Source of the DNA: Phycisphaerales bacterium
GTDB taxonomy: Bacteria; Planctomycetota; Phycisphaerae; SM23-33; FEN-1343
DNA: 64,000 bases
Direction: 5' to 3'
Assembly (NCBI GenBank): GCA_003171335.1
Contig: PMYD01000040.1
Span: 1-64,000 of the forward strand
Position 1 is the stretch's first letter; each line of letters begins with the position of its first letter. Shown piece by piece: positions 42,245-50,967 of the stretch. Under the pieces are notes generated by a model. The model saw nothing but the letters and a program-made list of their open reading frames with translations. It made no database searches and was not told where the DNA came from. A program made the position numbers and the translations under genes.

Positions 42245-44062
42245 TTAATGGCTTTGTCGCCGGATGATCATATCGAACGTCTTGACCATCGAGTTGTACA
42301 TCCCCCACACGACCAGGCTGAAGGCGCCGCAGGCGATGAAGGAGTGAACCAGCATCGTCGGCTGGAGCTGCGACCAGTACTCGGGCGACCAGCCCCGGCC
42401 GGCGAATTCGGATGTGGAGACGACCATGTGAATCGTCACGTATGGACTGACCATCGCCACCAGCGGCCCGGCCATCTCGACGTGGCTCATGGACAGGGCG
42501 CAGGCCGAGCCGCCCACGCCCACCACGCCGATGATCGCCACGGTGGCCATGACCGCGCTGATCGTGCGGCGGACCTTGAGCGACATGTTCAGCGCCACGA
42601 TCACCGCCAGCGCGCAGAACGACAGCATCGTCGCCGCCAGCGCCAGCACGCCGGCCGGTGAAACCACCGGCACGCCCGGCAGCGGCCCCGCCGACGGACC
42701 GCCGGAATAATGGTGCGCCGGCCCCAGCAGGTCCTGGATGCAAAACAGGACCGCCGTGCCCACGGGTGCGATCAGCAAAATGGCGGCAAAGCTCATCAGC
42801 CCGCGCAGCTTGCCCCAGAGGTAGTACCGGCTCGTGATCGGCGTGACCAGGAGCAGGTCCAGCGTGCCATCCTCGCGCTCGCGCGTGATGGCGCTGGCCG
42901 AGACGTTGCACAAGGCCAGCAGCACGATGGTCAGCTCCACCCACAGCACCGACTGAAGCAGGGCGCGAATCGTCGTGTTGCTGAACCAGCCCCAGGCGTA
43001 GCCGATCCACAGCAGCACCCCGGCGGTGAGGCCCAGGATGAGGAACAGCCAGCGCAGGATGCCGCGCCCGCCGGCCGAGGCGCTGGTGGCCGCCTCGCGC
43101 CAGGCCACCGGGTTATTCCACACGCTGCGCGGCCGGCGGCGCTCCTGGCCCCCGAGCAGCCAGGAGAGCAGTTTCCTGCGCCAGTCGACGCGGGTGCGCG
43201 ACTGCGACCAGCGGACGAAGATCGTGCCCAACAGCACCATGAGCAGGCTGCCGCCCAGCGTCCAGCACACATAGGCGTAGTGCGGCCAGCACACCCACAG
43301 CCGCGCCAGCCACGAGGCCTTGGGCAGCAGCACCGGATCGGGGGCAGGGGTGATGTTCAGAACGACCATCAGGCTCAGGAACGGGTGCAGTGCGGTAACC
43401 CACGTGGTGGAGTTGGCCGGAATGCCCGCCACCGCCACGGCCGGCACGCGGGCCAGCATCCACACCGAGGCCAGGTACAGCCCGAAGGCCAGGTAGAAGG
43501 CGAAGATCGTTCGCCCCGTGCCCACGCGGATGACCGCGATGGTCACCGCCAGCGCGCCGGTGAAGATGGCCGTGGCCGCGGCGATCATGAAGCTCAGCAG
43601 GATGCTCCGACCCGACACGCCGCCGAAAAGCTGCGTGATCAGGAACACCGGAATGCCGCTGGCCAGCAGCATCAGCACGAAGAAGAGCCGGCTGGCCAGG
43701 GAGCCCAGGACGATCTGCGCGTTGGAGAGCGGCGTGGTCAGCAGCACGCCGTAGGTCTGGTTGTCCTTCTCCTGCGTGATCGCCCCGGCCATGAAGATCG
43801 GGGCCATCAGGCAGGCCATGGCAAGCTGCACAAACGAGATGACCGTGAACATGAACGCCGACCGGCGGGACAAATCGGTGAGCGTGCCCCCCGCCGACAG
43901 GCTGTGCAGCACCAGCACCAGCGCCACGGCTAAGAGCGCCGCCAGGTAGGAAATGCGGATGGCGGCATGCCGGCCGCGCTTGGCCGCGGTCTCGACCACG
44001 CGGACAAAGATCGGATTGCCCGGCAGCAGCCGCCAGAACGGATTGTCCGTCACCCAGGCCAT
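42245..44062 (-). CDS. ABC-2 type transporter permease (duplicated, two halves)
   Basis: 605 residues with two similar halves, each with about six hydrophobic spans: residues ~35-290, and ~335-600 after the soluble linker LLGGQERRRPRSVWNNP. Both halves contain the ABC-2 coupling-type motif, QEKDNQTYGVLLTTPLS and REREDGTLDLLLVTPIT. It is a multi-span exporter subunit, most likely partnered by the ATPase at 46113. Together with the 756-residue membrane protein at 47160 it resembles the gliding-type ABC sets of planctomycetes; the cargo is unknown. Confidence 0.85.
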   Translation of the reverse strand: MAWVTDNPFWRLLPGNPIFVRVVETAAKRGRHAAIRISYLAALLAVALVLVLHSLSAGGTLTDLSRRSAFMFTVISFVQLAMACLMAPIFMAGAITQEKDNQTYGVLLTTPLSNAQIVLGSLASRLFFVLMLLASGIPVFLITQLFGGVSGRSILLSFMIAAATAIFTGALAVTIAVIRVGTGRTIFAFYLAFGLYLASVWMLARVPAVAVAGIPANSTTWVTALHPFLSLMVVLNITPAPDPVLLPKASWLARLWVCWPHYAYVCWTLGGSLLMVLLGTIFVRWSQSRTRVDWRRKLLSWLLGGQERRRPRSVWNNPVAWREAATSASAGGRGILRWLFLILGLTAGVLLWIGYAWGWFSNTTIRALLQSVLWVELTIVLLALCNVSASAITREREDGTLDLLLVTPITSRYYLWGKLRGLMSFAAILLIAPVGTAVLFCIQDLLGPAHHYSGGPSAGPLPGVPVVSPAGVLALAATMLSFCALAVIVALNMSLKVRRTISAVMATVAIIGVVGVGGSACALSMSHVEMAGPLVAMVSPYVTIHMVVSTSEFAGRGWSPEYWSQLQPTMLVHSFIACGAFSLVVWGMYNSMVKTFDMIIRRQSH

Positions 44063-44270
44063 AGAGAAGCAGGTCCGCTCGCTGCGCTCGCTCTTGGTTA
44101 ATCCGTCAACTGGTTAATCAGGACATGCCGGAGCATCATCGCCGCCTATCGGTCATACGCCTCCCCAACGCCAAAAAAGCCGCAAGACAGCAGGTAGCGT
44201 ATCGCGCGCGGGCGGAAAGTCAATCTTTTTGGGGTGGCATGCTCGCAGGCGCGCGCCAGGAAAGTTCCCC

Positions 44271-44446
44271 GGGTGCCACGGCTGCGTCGTTTGCAGCCGT
44301 GCGCCGTGCTCGCGACATAAGGGAGGCGGTGCCAAGGCAGCGGCTTAAGCTGCTCCCCGGCCAACCCTTGCCCCGCTTCCGTGGCACCGTTGTGCCTTAT
44401 GGCCGCTTCCGGCGCACGGCCGCAGACCACGCGGCCGTGGCACCAT
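44271..44446. repeat. Inverted REP-like GTGCCACGGCTGCG pair
   Basis: GGTGCCACGGCTGCGTCGTTTGCAGC... at 44274-44310 and the inverted GGCGCACGGCCGCAGACC...GGTGCCAC-type element at about 44413-44445, with a partial GTGGCACCGTTGTGCC between. This is the same family as the RAYT flanks at 55749 and 56515. The remaining bases of 44063-44458 show no gene. Confidence 0.85.
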
Positions 44447-44458
44447 GCATTCGAATGG

Positions 44459-45067
44459 TCAAACTCGCTGCCGCCGCCTCAGCGCAAGAGCCGCCAGGGC
44501 CAGAAACGCCAGCGTGGCCGGCTCGGGGACAATCACGACCTGGGCCGACAGGCACGTGGCTCCGCCGTTGGCGGTGAAATCATTCACGGAGGCCTTGTTG
44601 TCAGAGGTATTCAGAATCGTCGGCACTCGCCCGGCCGCGTAGGTCCCTGAGGCCAGCAGAACGGGGCAGCCCCAGGTGGTGTCCGGGATGCTTGGCGGAG
44701 CGCCGGGGATTCTGCCAGCCACCTGGCCCACGCCCCAGATCAGGCTATTGGGGTCCGTGGTGTTCTGGCCGCCAAAGTACTCGTAAATGCCGCTGGTAAC
44801 GACGGTCACGCCGTGCTGGGTGAACCCGCGCAAGACCATCGTACTGAAGTCTTCTGCACATGGAGCGTTGATCGTCCCTGTAGCGCAACCCTGCAAGTCG
44901 AGGGCGAAGGCGGAGATGCCGCCATTGTCGTTGGAATCGGTGGCCAAGAGCTGCCAGGTTCCAGCGGCCGGATTGGTGGTCATCCACACGTTGACGGTCG
45001 GGGTCTGCGCGCGGGCCAGACCGGTGGCCACGAAAATGCACAAAAACGCCGAGCAATACCTAAGCAT
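44459..45067 (-). CDS. PEP-CTERM exported protein
   Basis: 202 residues from the ATG at 45067 (MLRYCSAFLCIF), with GGGAGAAG ahead; the longer ORF-track start is unsupported. The signal peptide ends near GLARAQ. The secreted body (VNVWMTTNPAAGTWQLLATDSNDNGGISAF) looks like a beta-sandwich common in planctomycete PEP-CTERM proteins. The tail is VPEPATLAFLALAALALRRRQ. It sits between the ABC ATPase and permease genes, next to the transposase, so this block may have been inserted. Confidence 0.85.
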   Translation of the reverse strand: MLRYCSAFLCIFVATGLARAQTPTVNVWMTTNPAAGTWQLLATDSNDNGGISAFALDLQGCATGTINAPCAEDFSTMVLRGFTQHGVTVVTSGIYEYFGGQNTTDPNSLIWGVGQVAGRIPGAPPSIPDTTWGCPVLLASGTYAAGRVPTILNTSDNKASVNDFTANGGATCLSAQVVIVPEPATLAFLALAALALRRRQRV

Positions 45068-45360
45068 GGTGCTTCTCCCGCAAATGCCAATGTGCCCGCG
45101 CCGGTAAAGCCGCCGCGCGGACGGAGCCTGGGTTATTGGCACTTGGCCGAGACGGCCTGGGGCAAGAGATGCGAAGAGCGAAATCGCTCCTGCCCGTTTC
45201 GTTGGACTACCCGCCGCGCCCACAGAGCGGGGAGAAGCGCGTAGAGTGTACCGCGCTTCGGGAAAAAGTCAAGGCAGAAAATTGACAGCCGAATCACGTC
45301 ATGTCGGCACGAACGTACACGCAGATCTGCACCCCCCTCACATGCGCATAATCCCTCTTT

Positions 45361-45450
45361 ACCGGTCCCGGAGGGACCCTGGGAAGCTAGCCCAGCACTT
45401 TCAGTGCTGGGTTTGCTGGCCCCGAAGGATCCGTCCCGGAGGGACGGATG
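45361..45450. repeat. Palindrome set downstream of the RAYT (left flank)
   Basis: GGTCCCGGAGGGACC (45364-45378), CCCAGCACT-TTC-AGTGCTGGG (45391-45411) and the ATCCGTCCC/GGGACGGAT stem (45429-45449). The mirrored set is at 45960-46047. Confidence 0.9.
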
Positions 45451-45452
45451 AA

Positions 45453-45905
45453 TCACCCAAACACGCGCTGGGGATCGTACGGCATGCCATACCGCCTCAG
45501 AAAGGCAACAAACTCCTCCTCGAAACTGGTTCGCCGATGGTGTTCCTCCTGACCCTGGATATATCGGATCGTGCGCCCCACCTGCGATTGGCTGACACTG
45601 AATGCGCCATACCCTTCTTGCCAGGCGAAACAGCCGAGATCGGGAAAGTTCTCATGCACCCACCTCGATGAGGCGCCTTTGATCCGTTGGAGGCTGGAAG
45701 ACAGCGAAAGCGTGGCGCACAGGCCCAAAAGCATGTGCACGTGGTCTTCCCCGCCCCCCACGGCCATGGCATGCAGGCCGTTCTCGCGGGCGATGCCCCC
45801 CAGGTAGGGCCAGAGCCTGCTCTGCAAGTCCGGCGCGATCTGCCGGCGACGATCTTTGGTGCTGAAGATAAGGTGCGTGCGGCACCAGATGTAGGTATGG
45901 GACAC
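45453..45905 (-). CDS. REP-associated tyrosine transposase (IS200-like, Y1/HUH)
   Basis: 150 residues from the GTG at 45905 (MSHTYIWCRTHLIF), with GGGAGAG ahead. It is a single-domain Y1 transposase: N-terminal beta strand IWCRTHLIFSTKDRR, the HUH metal site in GGEDHVHMLLGL, and catalytic Tyr in TIRYIQGQEEHHRR. No accompanying tnpB and no subterminal IS200 ends are seen. Instead it is bracketed by mirrored palindromes (45361-45450 and 45960-46047), the layout of a domesticated RAYT that acts on REP sequences. It differs clearly from the other two RAYTs in the window. Confidence 0.88.
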   Translation of the reverse strand: MSHTYIWCRTHLIFSTKDRRRQIAPDLQSRLWPYLGGIARENGLHAMAVGGGEDHVHMLLGLCATLSLSSSLQRIKGASSRWVHENFPDLGCFAWQEGYGAFSVSQSQVGRTIRYIQGQEEHHRRTSFEEEFVAFLRRYGMPYDPQRVFG

Positions 45906-45959
45906 GTGGAACTCTCCCGCGGCAGGCTCATCGCGGCGCGAGCCCGCGAACGATTTCAA

Positions 45960-46113
45960 GCGTCCCTCCGGGACGCATCGCTTGGGGCCGTATTAATCCC
46001 CAGCACTGGAAGTGCTGGGCTACTTTCGCAGCATCCCTCCGGGATGCTCTACAGGACCAATCCTTTCATCAGCCGCATGAATGCTATTTGCGCCGCATCT
46101 ATCCGGGATGCTT
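45960..46113. repeat. Palindrome set upstream of the RAYT (right flank)
   Basis: GCGTCCCTCCGGGACGC (45960-45976), CCCAGCACT-GGA-AGTGCTGGG (45999-46019), GCATCCCTCCGGGATGC (46031-46047), and a degenerate GCATCTATCCGGGATGC near 46097. Two direct ATCAGCCGCATGAATGC-type copies span the end of the ATPase gene. Confidence 0.9.
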
Positions 46114-47045
46114 CATTGCACCAGCCCCTTCGTCAGCCGCATGAATGCCGTCTCGAGGTTCACCGGCTCGGGGCGGATTTCGCGGATGCCGATGTTCGCA
46201 TCCAGGAGCGCGCGGGCGATGGCGGAGATGTCCTCGGCATCGCTTTCCAGGCTCACCTGGATGTGCCCATCCTGCTGCGTGGCTTCTTTGACGCCGCGCA
46301 GCCGGCCCAGGAGCGCCGCCGCCTCGGCGATGCGCGTGGTGACATCCACGTGCAGAATCGTGCCCGTGCGGCTGCGCCGGACGGCCTCGGCGACGGTGCC
46401 GGAGAAGATCAGCTCGCCGCGCTCGATGATGCCGATCTTGTTGCACAGCTCGGCCAGCTCGTGCAGGATGTGCGAGGAGATGAGGATGGTCTTGCCCATC
46501 CGTTTGAGTTCCTTCAATAGCTCGCGAATCTCGATGCGGGCCCGCGGGTCCAGGCCGCTGGCCGGCTCATCCAGGAGCAGCACCTTGGGGTCGTGCAGCA
46601 GCACGCGGGCCAGCGACAGCCGCTGCTGCATGCCGCGCGACAAACCGTTGACCAGGGCATCGCGCTTGAAGGCCAGGTCGGTCAGCTCCAGCACATCGTG
46701 CACCACCTGCTCGCGGGCCTTGCCGGTGATGCCGTAGGCGGCGGCGAAGAATTCCAGGTACTCCTGCACCACCATGTCCTCGTATGCGCCGAAACTGTCG
46801 GGCACGTAGCCGATCATGGGCCGGATCTTGCGGCTCTCGTAGCCGATCACGTGGCCGCAGATCCGCGCTTCGCCCCAGGTGGGCTGAAGCAGCGTGGCCA
46901 GGATGCGGATGGTGGTGGTCTTGCCCGCCCCGTTGGGGCCGATGAAGCCGTAGCAGTCGCCCGGCTCGATGGACAGGTTCAGGTTGCTCACCGCCAGAAG
47001 CTGGCCGTAGCGCTTGGTCAGGTTGATGGTTTCGATGATGGCCAT
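46113..47045 (-). CDS. ABC transporter ATP-binding protein
   Basis: 310 residues. Walker A GPNGAGKTT near residue 37, Q-loop region MIGYVPDSFGAYEDM, signature LSRGMQQRL, Walker B LLLDEPASGLD and H-loop SSHILHE are all intact. A ~70-residue C-terminal extension (TTRIAEAAALLGRLRG...) is typical of ABC-2 exporter ATPases. Its C-terminus MRLTKGLVQ ends at the start of the palindrome block, and a direct copy of the segment encoding AFMRLTKG lies just downstream. The likely partner permease is at 42245. Confidence 0.93.
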   Translation of the reverse strand: MAIIETINLTKRYGQLLAVSNLNLSIEPGDCYGFIGPNGAGKTTTIRILATLLQPTWGEARICGHVIGYESRKIRPMIGYVPDSFGAYEDMVVQEYLEFFAAAYGITGKAREQVVHDVLELTDLAFKRDALVNGLSRGMQQRLSLARVLLHDPKVLLLDEPASGLDPRARIEIRELLKELKRMGKTILISSHILHELAELCNKIGIIERGELIFSGTVAEAVRRSRTGTILHVDVTTRIAEAAALLGRLRGVKEATQQDGHIQVSLESDAEDISAIARALLDANIGIREIRPEPVNLETAFMRLTKGLVQ

Positions 47046-47159
47046 AGAAGAGGTCCGCTCGCTTCCTGCTTCGCCAAGGCTACGCAGGACTCCGTCGCTC
47101 CGCTCTTGGTTAATCCGTTAATTAGTTAATTGGAAAAGGCAAAAGGCATCGTATCGCCC

Positions 47160-49430
47160 CTAGTCTCCAACCTGGCAATCCAAAATGACACGAACGACGG
47201 TCGAGCCGCTGTGCGGCACGGTCACATGACTTACACGAATCTCGGCGGGCAGGAAATCCCGCGCCTCGGCGATCAGCAGCACCTTGCCGGCGGCAATCTC
47301 GTCGCCGCGGTCGAACTTGAAGAGCGCCCCCCGCCGCACGGAACGCGACTCGTTCATGTAGTTGTTCGCCTGCGCGGCCTCGGGCTGGTCGAACAACGAC
47401 AGCGTCGAAAGCATCAGCGTGCGCTCCAGGAACGGATGGCCGCCGGCCAAGGCGGCCAGGCCCGTGCCGACGGCGCTGCGTTGCCCATCATGCAGGCTCT
47501 GCTGTTTGAGCGCGCGGCCGGAAGGACCGGCGGCGGAGTCGAAAACCAGGCTGGAGCCCTTGGCGATGTCGCCCAGGTCAACCACGCGGCACCATAGGGC
47601 GTCGGTATCCGTCAGCGGGCGCGCCTTTTCCGTCGTTAGGCCCGGGGCGATGAACGGCGGCAGGAACACCAGCCGCGCGTGGGACAGGTCCACGGGCAGG
47701 CTGTTACGGAGGGACCCGGCAATCTGCCATTTCGCTGAATTGGGGTCAAAATACACCTTCAGCGGGCCATCGACGTGCACCGCACCGCCGGCCTCGCCGC
47801 GCCAATCGATGGCAAGCTGCTTGACCGTCCGCCGGACCGGCGGGGCAAGCTGGGTGAGCGAGTCCTGGCGGATGTCGTACTCGCGGACATCCGGGTACGT
47901 CGCCAGGTCGCGCACATCCGGCTCGATCATCGGGATCAGCCTGCCGGCGGGGTCGCCCATCAGCTCCACCAGGCTGGTGCTGTGTGCCGGCTCATAGAGG
48001 CCCAGGTAGCCGCGGCAGACGGCGTAGGAGGAATTGACCGGCAGGTCCAGGACCACCGCGCTGCTCACGGCCACGCCGCGGATCGACACCACCGACAGCA
48101 GCAGGCTGGCCAGCGTGGCGGCGCCCACGACGGCGCCGAAGAACCACCAGCTCAGGTGCCGCTGGTTGCGGTGCTGGGCGTACAGCCACGTGCCCGGCCC
48201 GGCCAGCAGGCCGTAGGCCAGCAACATCAGCACCGCCAGCACGATGAGCCAGTTGGAGCCGCCGCTGGCGAGATAATCGGAGATGCCCGAGGTGAGGGAG
48301 ATCTCGTTGTAGCCGTAACCGCCCTGGCTGTTGTTGCCGCTGCGCGTGATGTTAAAACCCAGCAGGCGTGCCTGGGCGGCGAGCTCGTCGGGGGTGGCCC
48401 GGTCGAAGCCGCCGCCCTCCAGGGATGTGCACATCACGGTGATGCTGCCGGCCCCGCGGTCCGCGCGAAAGAGCAGGGGCGGACCCAGGTCGCTGCGCCC
48501 CTGGTCGGCCGGCGACAGCCACGGCCGCACGCCCGCTCGCGGGTGAACGGCGACCACGGTGGCCGGCTCGGAGAAGTTGTTGCCGTAATACCGCCCCAGC
48601 AGTGCCCGCCCCAGCGGGTGCAGGTTGGCTACGCGCTGCGAGGTCGTCAGCACATCCACCGGCAGCAGGCGGGCCAGTTCGCTGTCGGAGCCCACCAGGC
48701 CCTGGCTCTTGATGCCCAGCCCCACCACGAGTTGGCCGCCGCGCCACACCCACTGCGACAGGGCCCGCTGCTGCTCGATATCGAGCACGCTGGGGTCGGC
48801 GTCGTCCCAGTAGATCACATCGACGCTGTCCAGCGCCTGCCACAGGGCGGGAAACCGCTCCAGGGGCATCGAAATCAGCTTGGCCGGCTCGCCCGTAATG
48901 GCCCCGGTCTGGCCGGCAACAATGGTGCTGAGCCCCGCCAGCGAGTGGCCGATGGAATTGCCGATGATGCCGACGACGCGCCGCTCGCGGTCGATCGGGT
49001 TAGGGAGGCTGCGGAGCATGGCCCGCGAATGCTCATCCAGGCCGACCAGGTCGCATGTGTCGACGGGCTTGGCGGCGCCGCCGGCCACGTCGACCAGGTT
49101 CACCCGCACCGTTTCCAACCCGTCATGCCGCGGGCAGACCAGCACCATTCGCCACTCCTGGCCGCGCGGGCGGATGGCCGCCTCGGCTCGCCAGCGGATG
49201 GAGTCGCCGTCATCATCGCGCTGCGTGGCCTGAAGCTCGCCGCCGAAGGGGGCCTGGAGCGGGTTATTGATGAGCACGAAGATGGGCACCATATGCCCGC
49301 AGCGATACAGGCCGTCAAAGCCGACGACCACCTCCTGCATGTGCACGCCCGGCGGCGGCTCCGCGGCGGCGGCCGGACATGCCGCCACCACAGGCAAAAT
49401 CGCCAATACCAGGCCCGCCCAACGCTTCAT
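47160..49430 (-). CDS. Large membrane protein of unknown function with GATase-like fold, ABC-associated
   Basis: 756 residues. A signal peptide (MKRWAGLVLAILPVVAACPAAAA) precedes an extracytoplasmic beta region (~30-130) and a class I glutamine-amidotransferase-like alpha/beta region (~150-330: VVGIIGNSIGHSL, WDDADPSVLDIEQQRAL, WVWRGGQLVVGLG). Two transmembrane spans follow at ~395-465 around PGTWLYAQHRNQRHLSWWFFG, then a C-terminal periplasmic domain. Proteins of this layout accompany ABC-2 exporters. The ATPase starts 114 bases downstream. No catalytic Cys is visible in the GATase-like part. Confidence 0.75.
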   Translation of the reverse strand: MKRWAGLVLAILPVVAACPAAAAEPPPGVHMQEVVVGFDGLYRCGHMVPIFVLINNPLQAPFGGELQATQRDDDGDSIRWRAEAAIRPRGQEWRMVLVCPRHDGLETVRVNLVDVAGGAAKPVDTCDLVGLDEHSRAMLRSLPNPIDRERRVVGIIGNSIGHSLAGLSTIVAGQTGAITGEPAKLISMPLERFPALWQALDSVDVIYWDDADPSVLDIEQQRALSQWVWRGGQLVVGLGIKSQGLVGSDSELARLLPVDVLTTSQRVANLHPLGRALLGRYYGNNFSEPATVVAVHPRAGVRPWLSPADQGRSDLGPPLLFRADRGAGSITVMCTSLEGGGFDRATPDELAAQARLLGFNITRSGNNSQGGYGYNEISLTSGISDYLASGGSNWLIVLAVLMLLAYGLLAGPGTWLYAQHRNQRHLSWWFFGAVVGAATLASLLLSVVSIRGVAVSSAVVLDLPVNSSYAVCRGYLGLYEPAHSTSLVELMGDPAGRLIPMIEPDVRDLATYPDVREYDIRQDSLTQLAPPVRRTVKQLAIDWRGEAGGAVHVDGPLKVYFDPNSAKWQIAGSLRNSLPVDLSHARLVFLPPFIAPGLTTEKARPLTDTDALWCRVVDLGDIAKGSSLVFDSAAGPSGRALKQQSLHDGQRSAVGTGLAALAGGHPFLERTLMLSTLSLFDQPEAAQANNYMNESRSVRRGALFKFDRGDEIAAGKVLLIAEARDFLPAEIRVSHVTVPHSGSTVVRVILDCQVGD

Positions 49431-49568
49431 GCGCCCCTTCTTTCCATTTGCCCGCGCCCTGCCGCACAGCGCGCAGGATTCTACCGCCCAGGATCATACG
49501 GCCGCGCGGGGGGCGCGTCCAGCTTTGGGAAGGCTCCAGGCCAAAGGGCTACAGCCTGCTTCTTGCCA

Positions 49569-50756
49569 TCACTGCGTGTATTGCTGGATCTTGTCCTTGG
49601 CCTGCTGGGCGTACTTGGTGGTGGGGTACTGGTCGGCGCACTTGCGCAGGGAGTCCAGGCCCTTCTGGAGAATGACGTTGTTGTGGGTGGCGTGGCCCAG
49701 GATGGCCTGGTTGAGGCCGTCGTCGTACAGTTTCTGGGCGGCGGCCTCGGCTACGTTGGGGTCGGGGGCGGCCATGGAGAAGGACGGCTGCATGAACCCT
49801 TCGCCGCCGCGATGCTCCCTGGCGTCCTGCTGCTGCTGTTGAATTTCAAACAGGGCGCAGCTCAGGACGGGCGCCACATCCGGCACCCGCGGGTCGCCGG
49901 CGAACATGAGCCGCCCGCGGGCCCCCAGCACCACCGCCGTGGGCACGGCCATCACCGGAATGGTTTTGGGCGCCGGGCAGGCCGCCGGGTTGTCGGCCAT
50001 ATAGAACTGCACCGCCTGGACTTTCTGGTCGGCGGCGAATTTCTTGGCGGCCGGCGCGGCCGCCGCGTCGTCCAGATTGATGCCGATGACCGTCACGCCG
50101 GCCGGGCCGAACTTGGTCAGCAGGGCGTTCTGACGGGCCAGGTCCTCGGCCGCGGCTTTCTCCCCGGCGGGCGCCAGGGCCCAGAAGTACAGCACGGCCG
50201 CCGATGCACCCATGGTCTCCGTTTTGAAGGTGGCCCCCCCCTCCAGCGGCAGGGCAATCGCCGGCTGGCGGCCGCCGAGTTTCGTCAGCGGCGTGATGTA
50301 GTCCAGCCAGGGTTTATAGCCCGCGTAGGGCGGCTTATTCAGCATGCCCATGTAGATCTCGATGCCGCGGGCCTGCGGCTCGGCCATGCGGGCCACGATT
50401 TCCGCGCGCAGGGCACGCGGGTCAGGCGTGTCCGTATTGCGTTGCACCCAGGCATCGGCGATGCGCATCGCGCCGGTCGGATCGCCGGCCATCAGCGAGG
50501 CCCGGACCGCCGCCTGGGCATACAGGGCGTAGTCGGCATCGGTGAGGCTGGTCAGGTCGATGCCCTTGCTCAGGTCGCTGAGGATCTGCCTGCCGGCGGT
50601 CTGGAGCATGGCGTCGTTGCCCTGGAGCGCATCATCGAGCTCCTTCGAGGCGCCGGCGATGGACTGGCCGGGGTTGGGGCCGGCGGGTTTGCGCGCCTGG
50701 GCGAAGGCGGCGGCGGCGAGGCTGAGCACCAAGGTCAAGGCGATGATCGTGCGCAT
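49569..50756 (-). CDS. Exported thioredoxin-fold protein with TPR-like tail
   Basis: 395 residues. The signal peptide ends near AAAAFAQA. Residues ~60-150 are helical (TPR-like), ~165-275 fit a TlpA/AhpC-like thioredoxin fold (AAVLYFWALAPAGEKAAAEDL... VTVIGINLDD... VMAVPTAVVLGARGRLMFAG), and ~325-395 end in another TPR-type pair (LRKCADQYPTTKYAQQAKDKIQQY). The redox CxxC is absent at the expected position after FWA, so disulfide activity is unlikely. It reads more like a scaffold derived from a thioredoxin fold. Confidence 0.75.
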   Translation of the reverse strand: MRTIIALTLVLSLAAAAFAQARKPAGPNPGQSIAGASKELDDALQGNDAMLQTAGRQILSDLSKGIDLTSLTDADYALYAQAAVRASLMAGDPTGAMRIADAWVQRNTDTPDPRALRAEIVARMAEPQARGIEIYMGMLNKPPYAGYKPWLDYITPLTKLGGRQPAIALPLEGGATFKTETMGASAAVLYFWALAPAGEKAAAEDLARQNALLTKFGPAGVTVIGINLDDAAAAPAAKKFAADQKVQAVQFYMADNPAACPAPKTIPVMAVPTAVVLGARGRLMFAGDPRVPDVAPVLSCALFEIQQQQQDAREHRGGEGFMQPSFSMAAPDPNVAEAAAQKLYDDGLNQAILGHATHNNVILQKGLDSLRKCADQYPTTKYAQQAKDKIQQYTQ

Positions 50757-50927
50757 CGTGTGGGCTCCTCATTCGTGGCGCGGGACGGCGGCCGCCGGCG
50801 CCCATTCCAAAGCCGCCGGAGACAGCACTACGGATTCTATCGCGCTTGACGGGGGGGAGAAAGAGTCATAAAACCTTCTTTTTCCACGTGGCACAGGTTT
50901 TGAGACTGGGCATTGTGGCCAGTGGGA

Positions 50928-50946
50928 CACAGGCTAAAAGCCTGTG
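50928..50946. repeat. CACAGGCTAAAAGCCTGTG palindrome
   Basis: The same element as 33378-33396, here 21 bases before argD and preceded by a degraded GTGGCACAGG arm near 50888. Confidence 0.85.
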
Positions 50947-50967
50947 CCACCCAAGAGGAGAAGGGCA

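Noticed and set aside
45361-46113. Classical IS200/IS605 insertion sequence
   Set aside because: No tnpB and no asymmetric subterminal hairpin ends were found; mirrored palindromes fit a RAYT/REP unit better.
47775-50849. 1024-residue open frame on the plus strand
   Set aside because: It is antisense to the 756-residue membrane protein and the thioredoxin-fold gene, has low-complexity His/Gln/Arg/Gly composition and no domain; a high-GC shadow.
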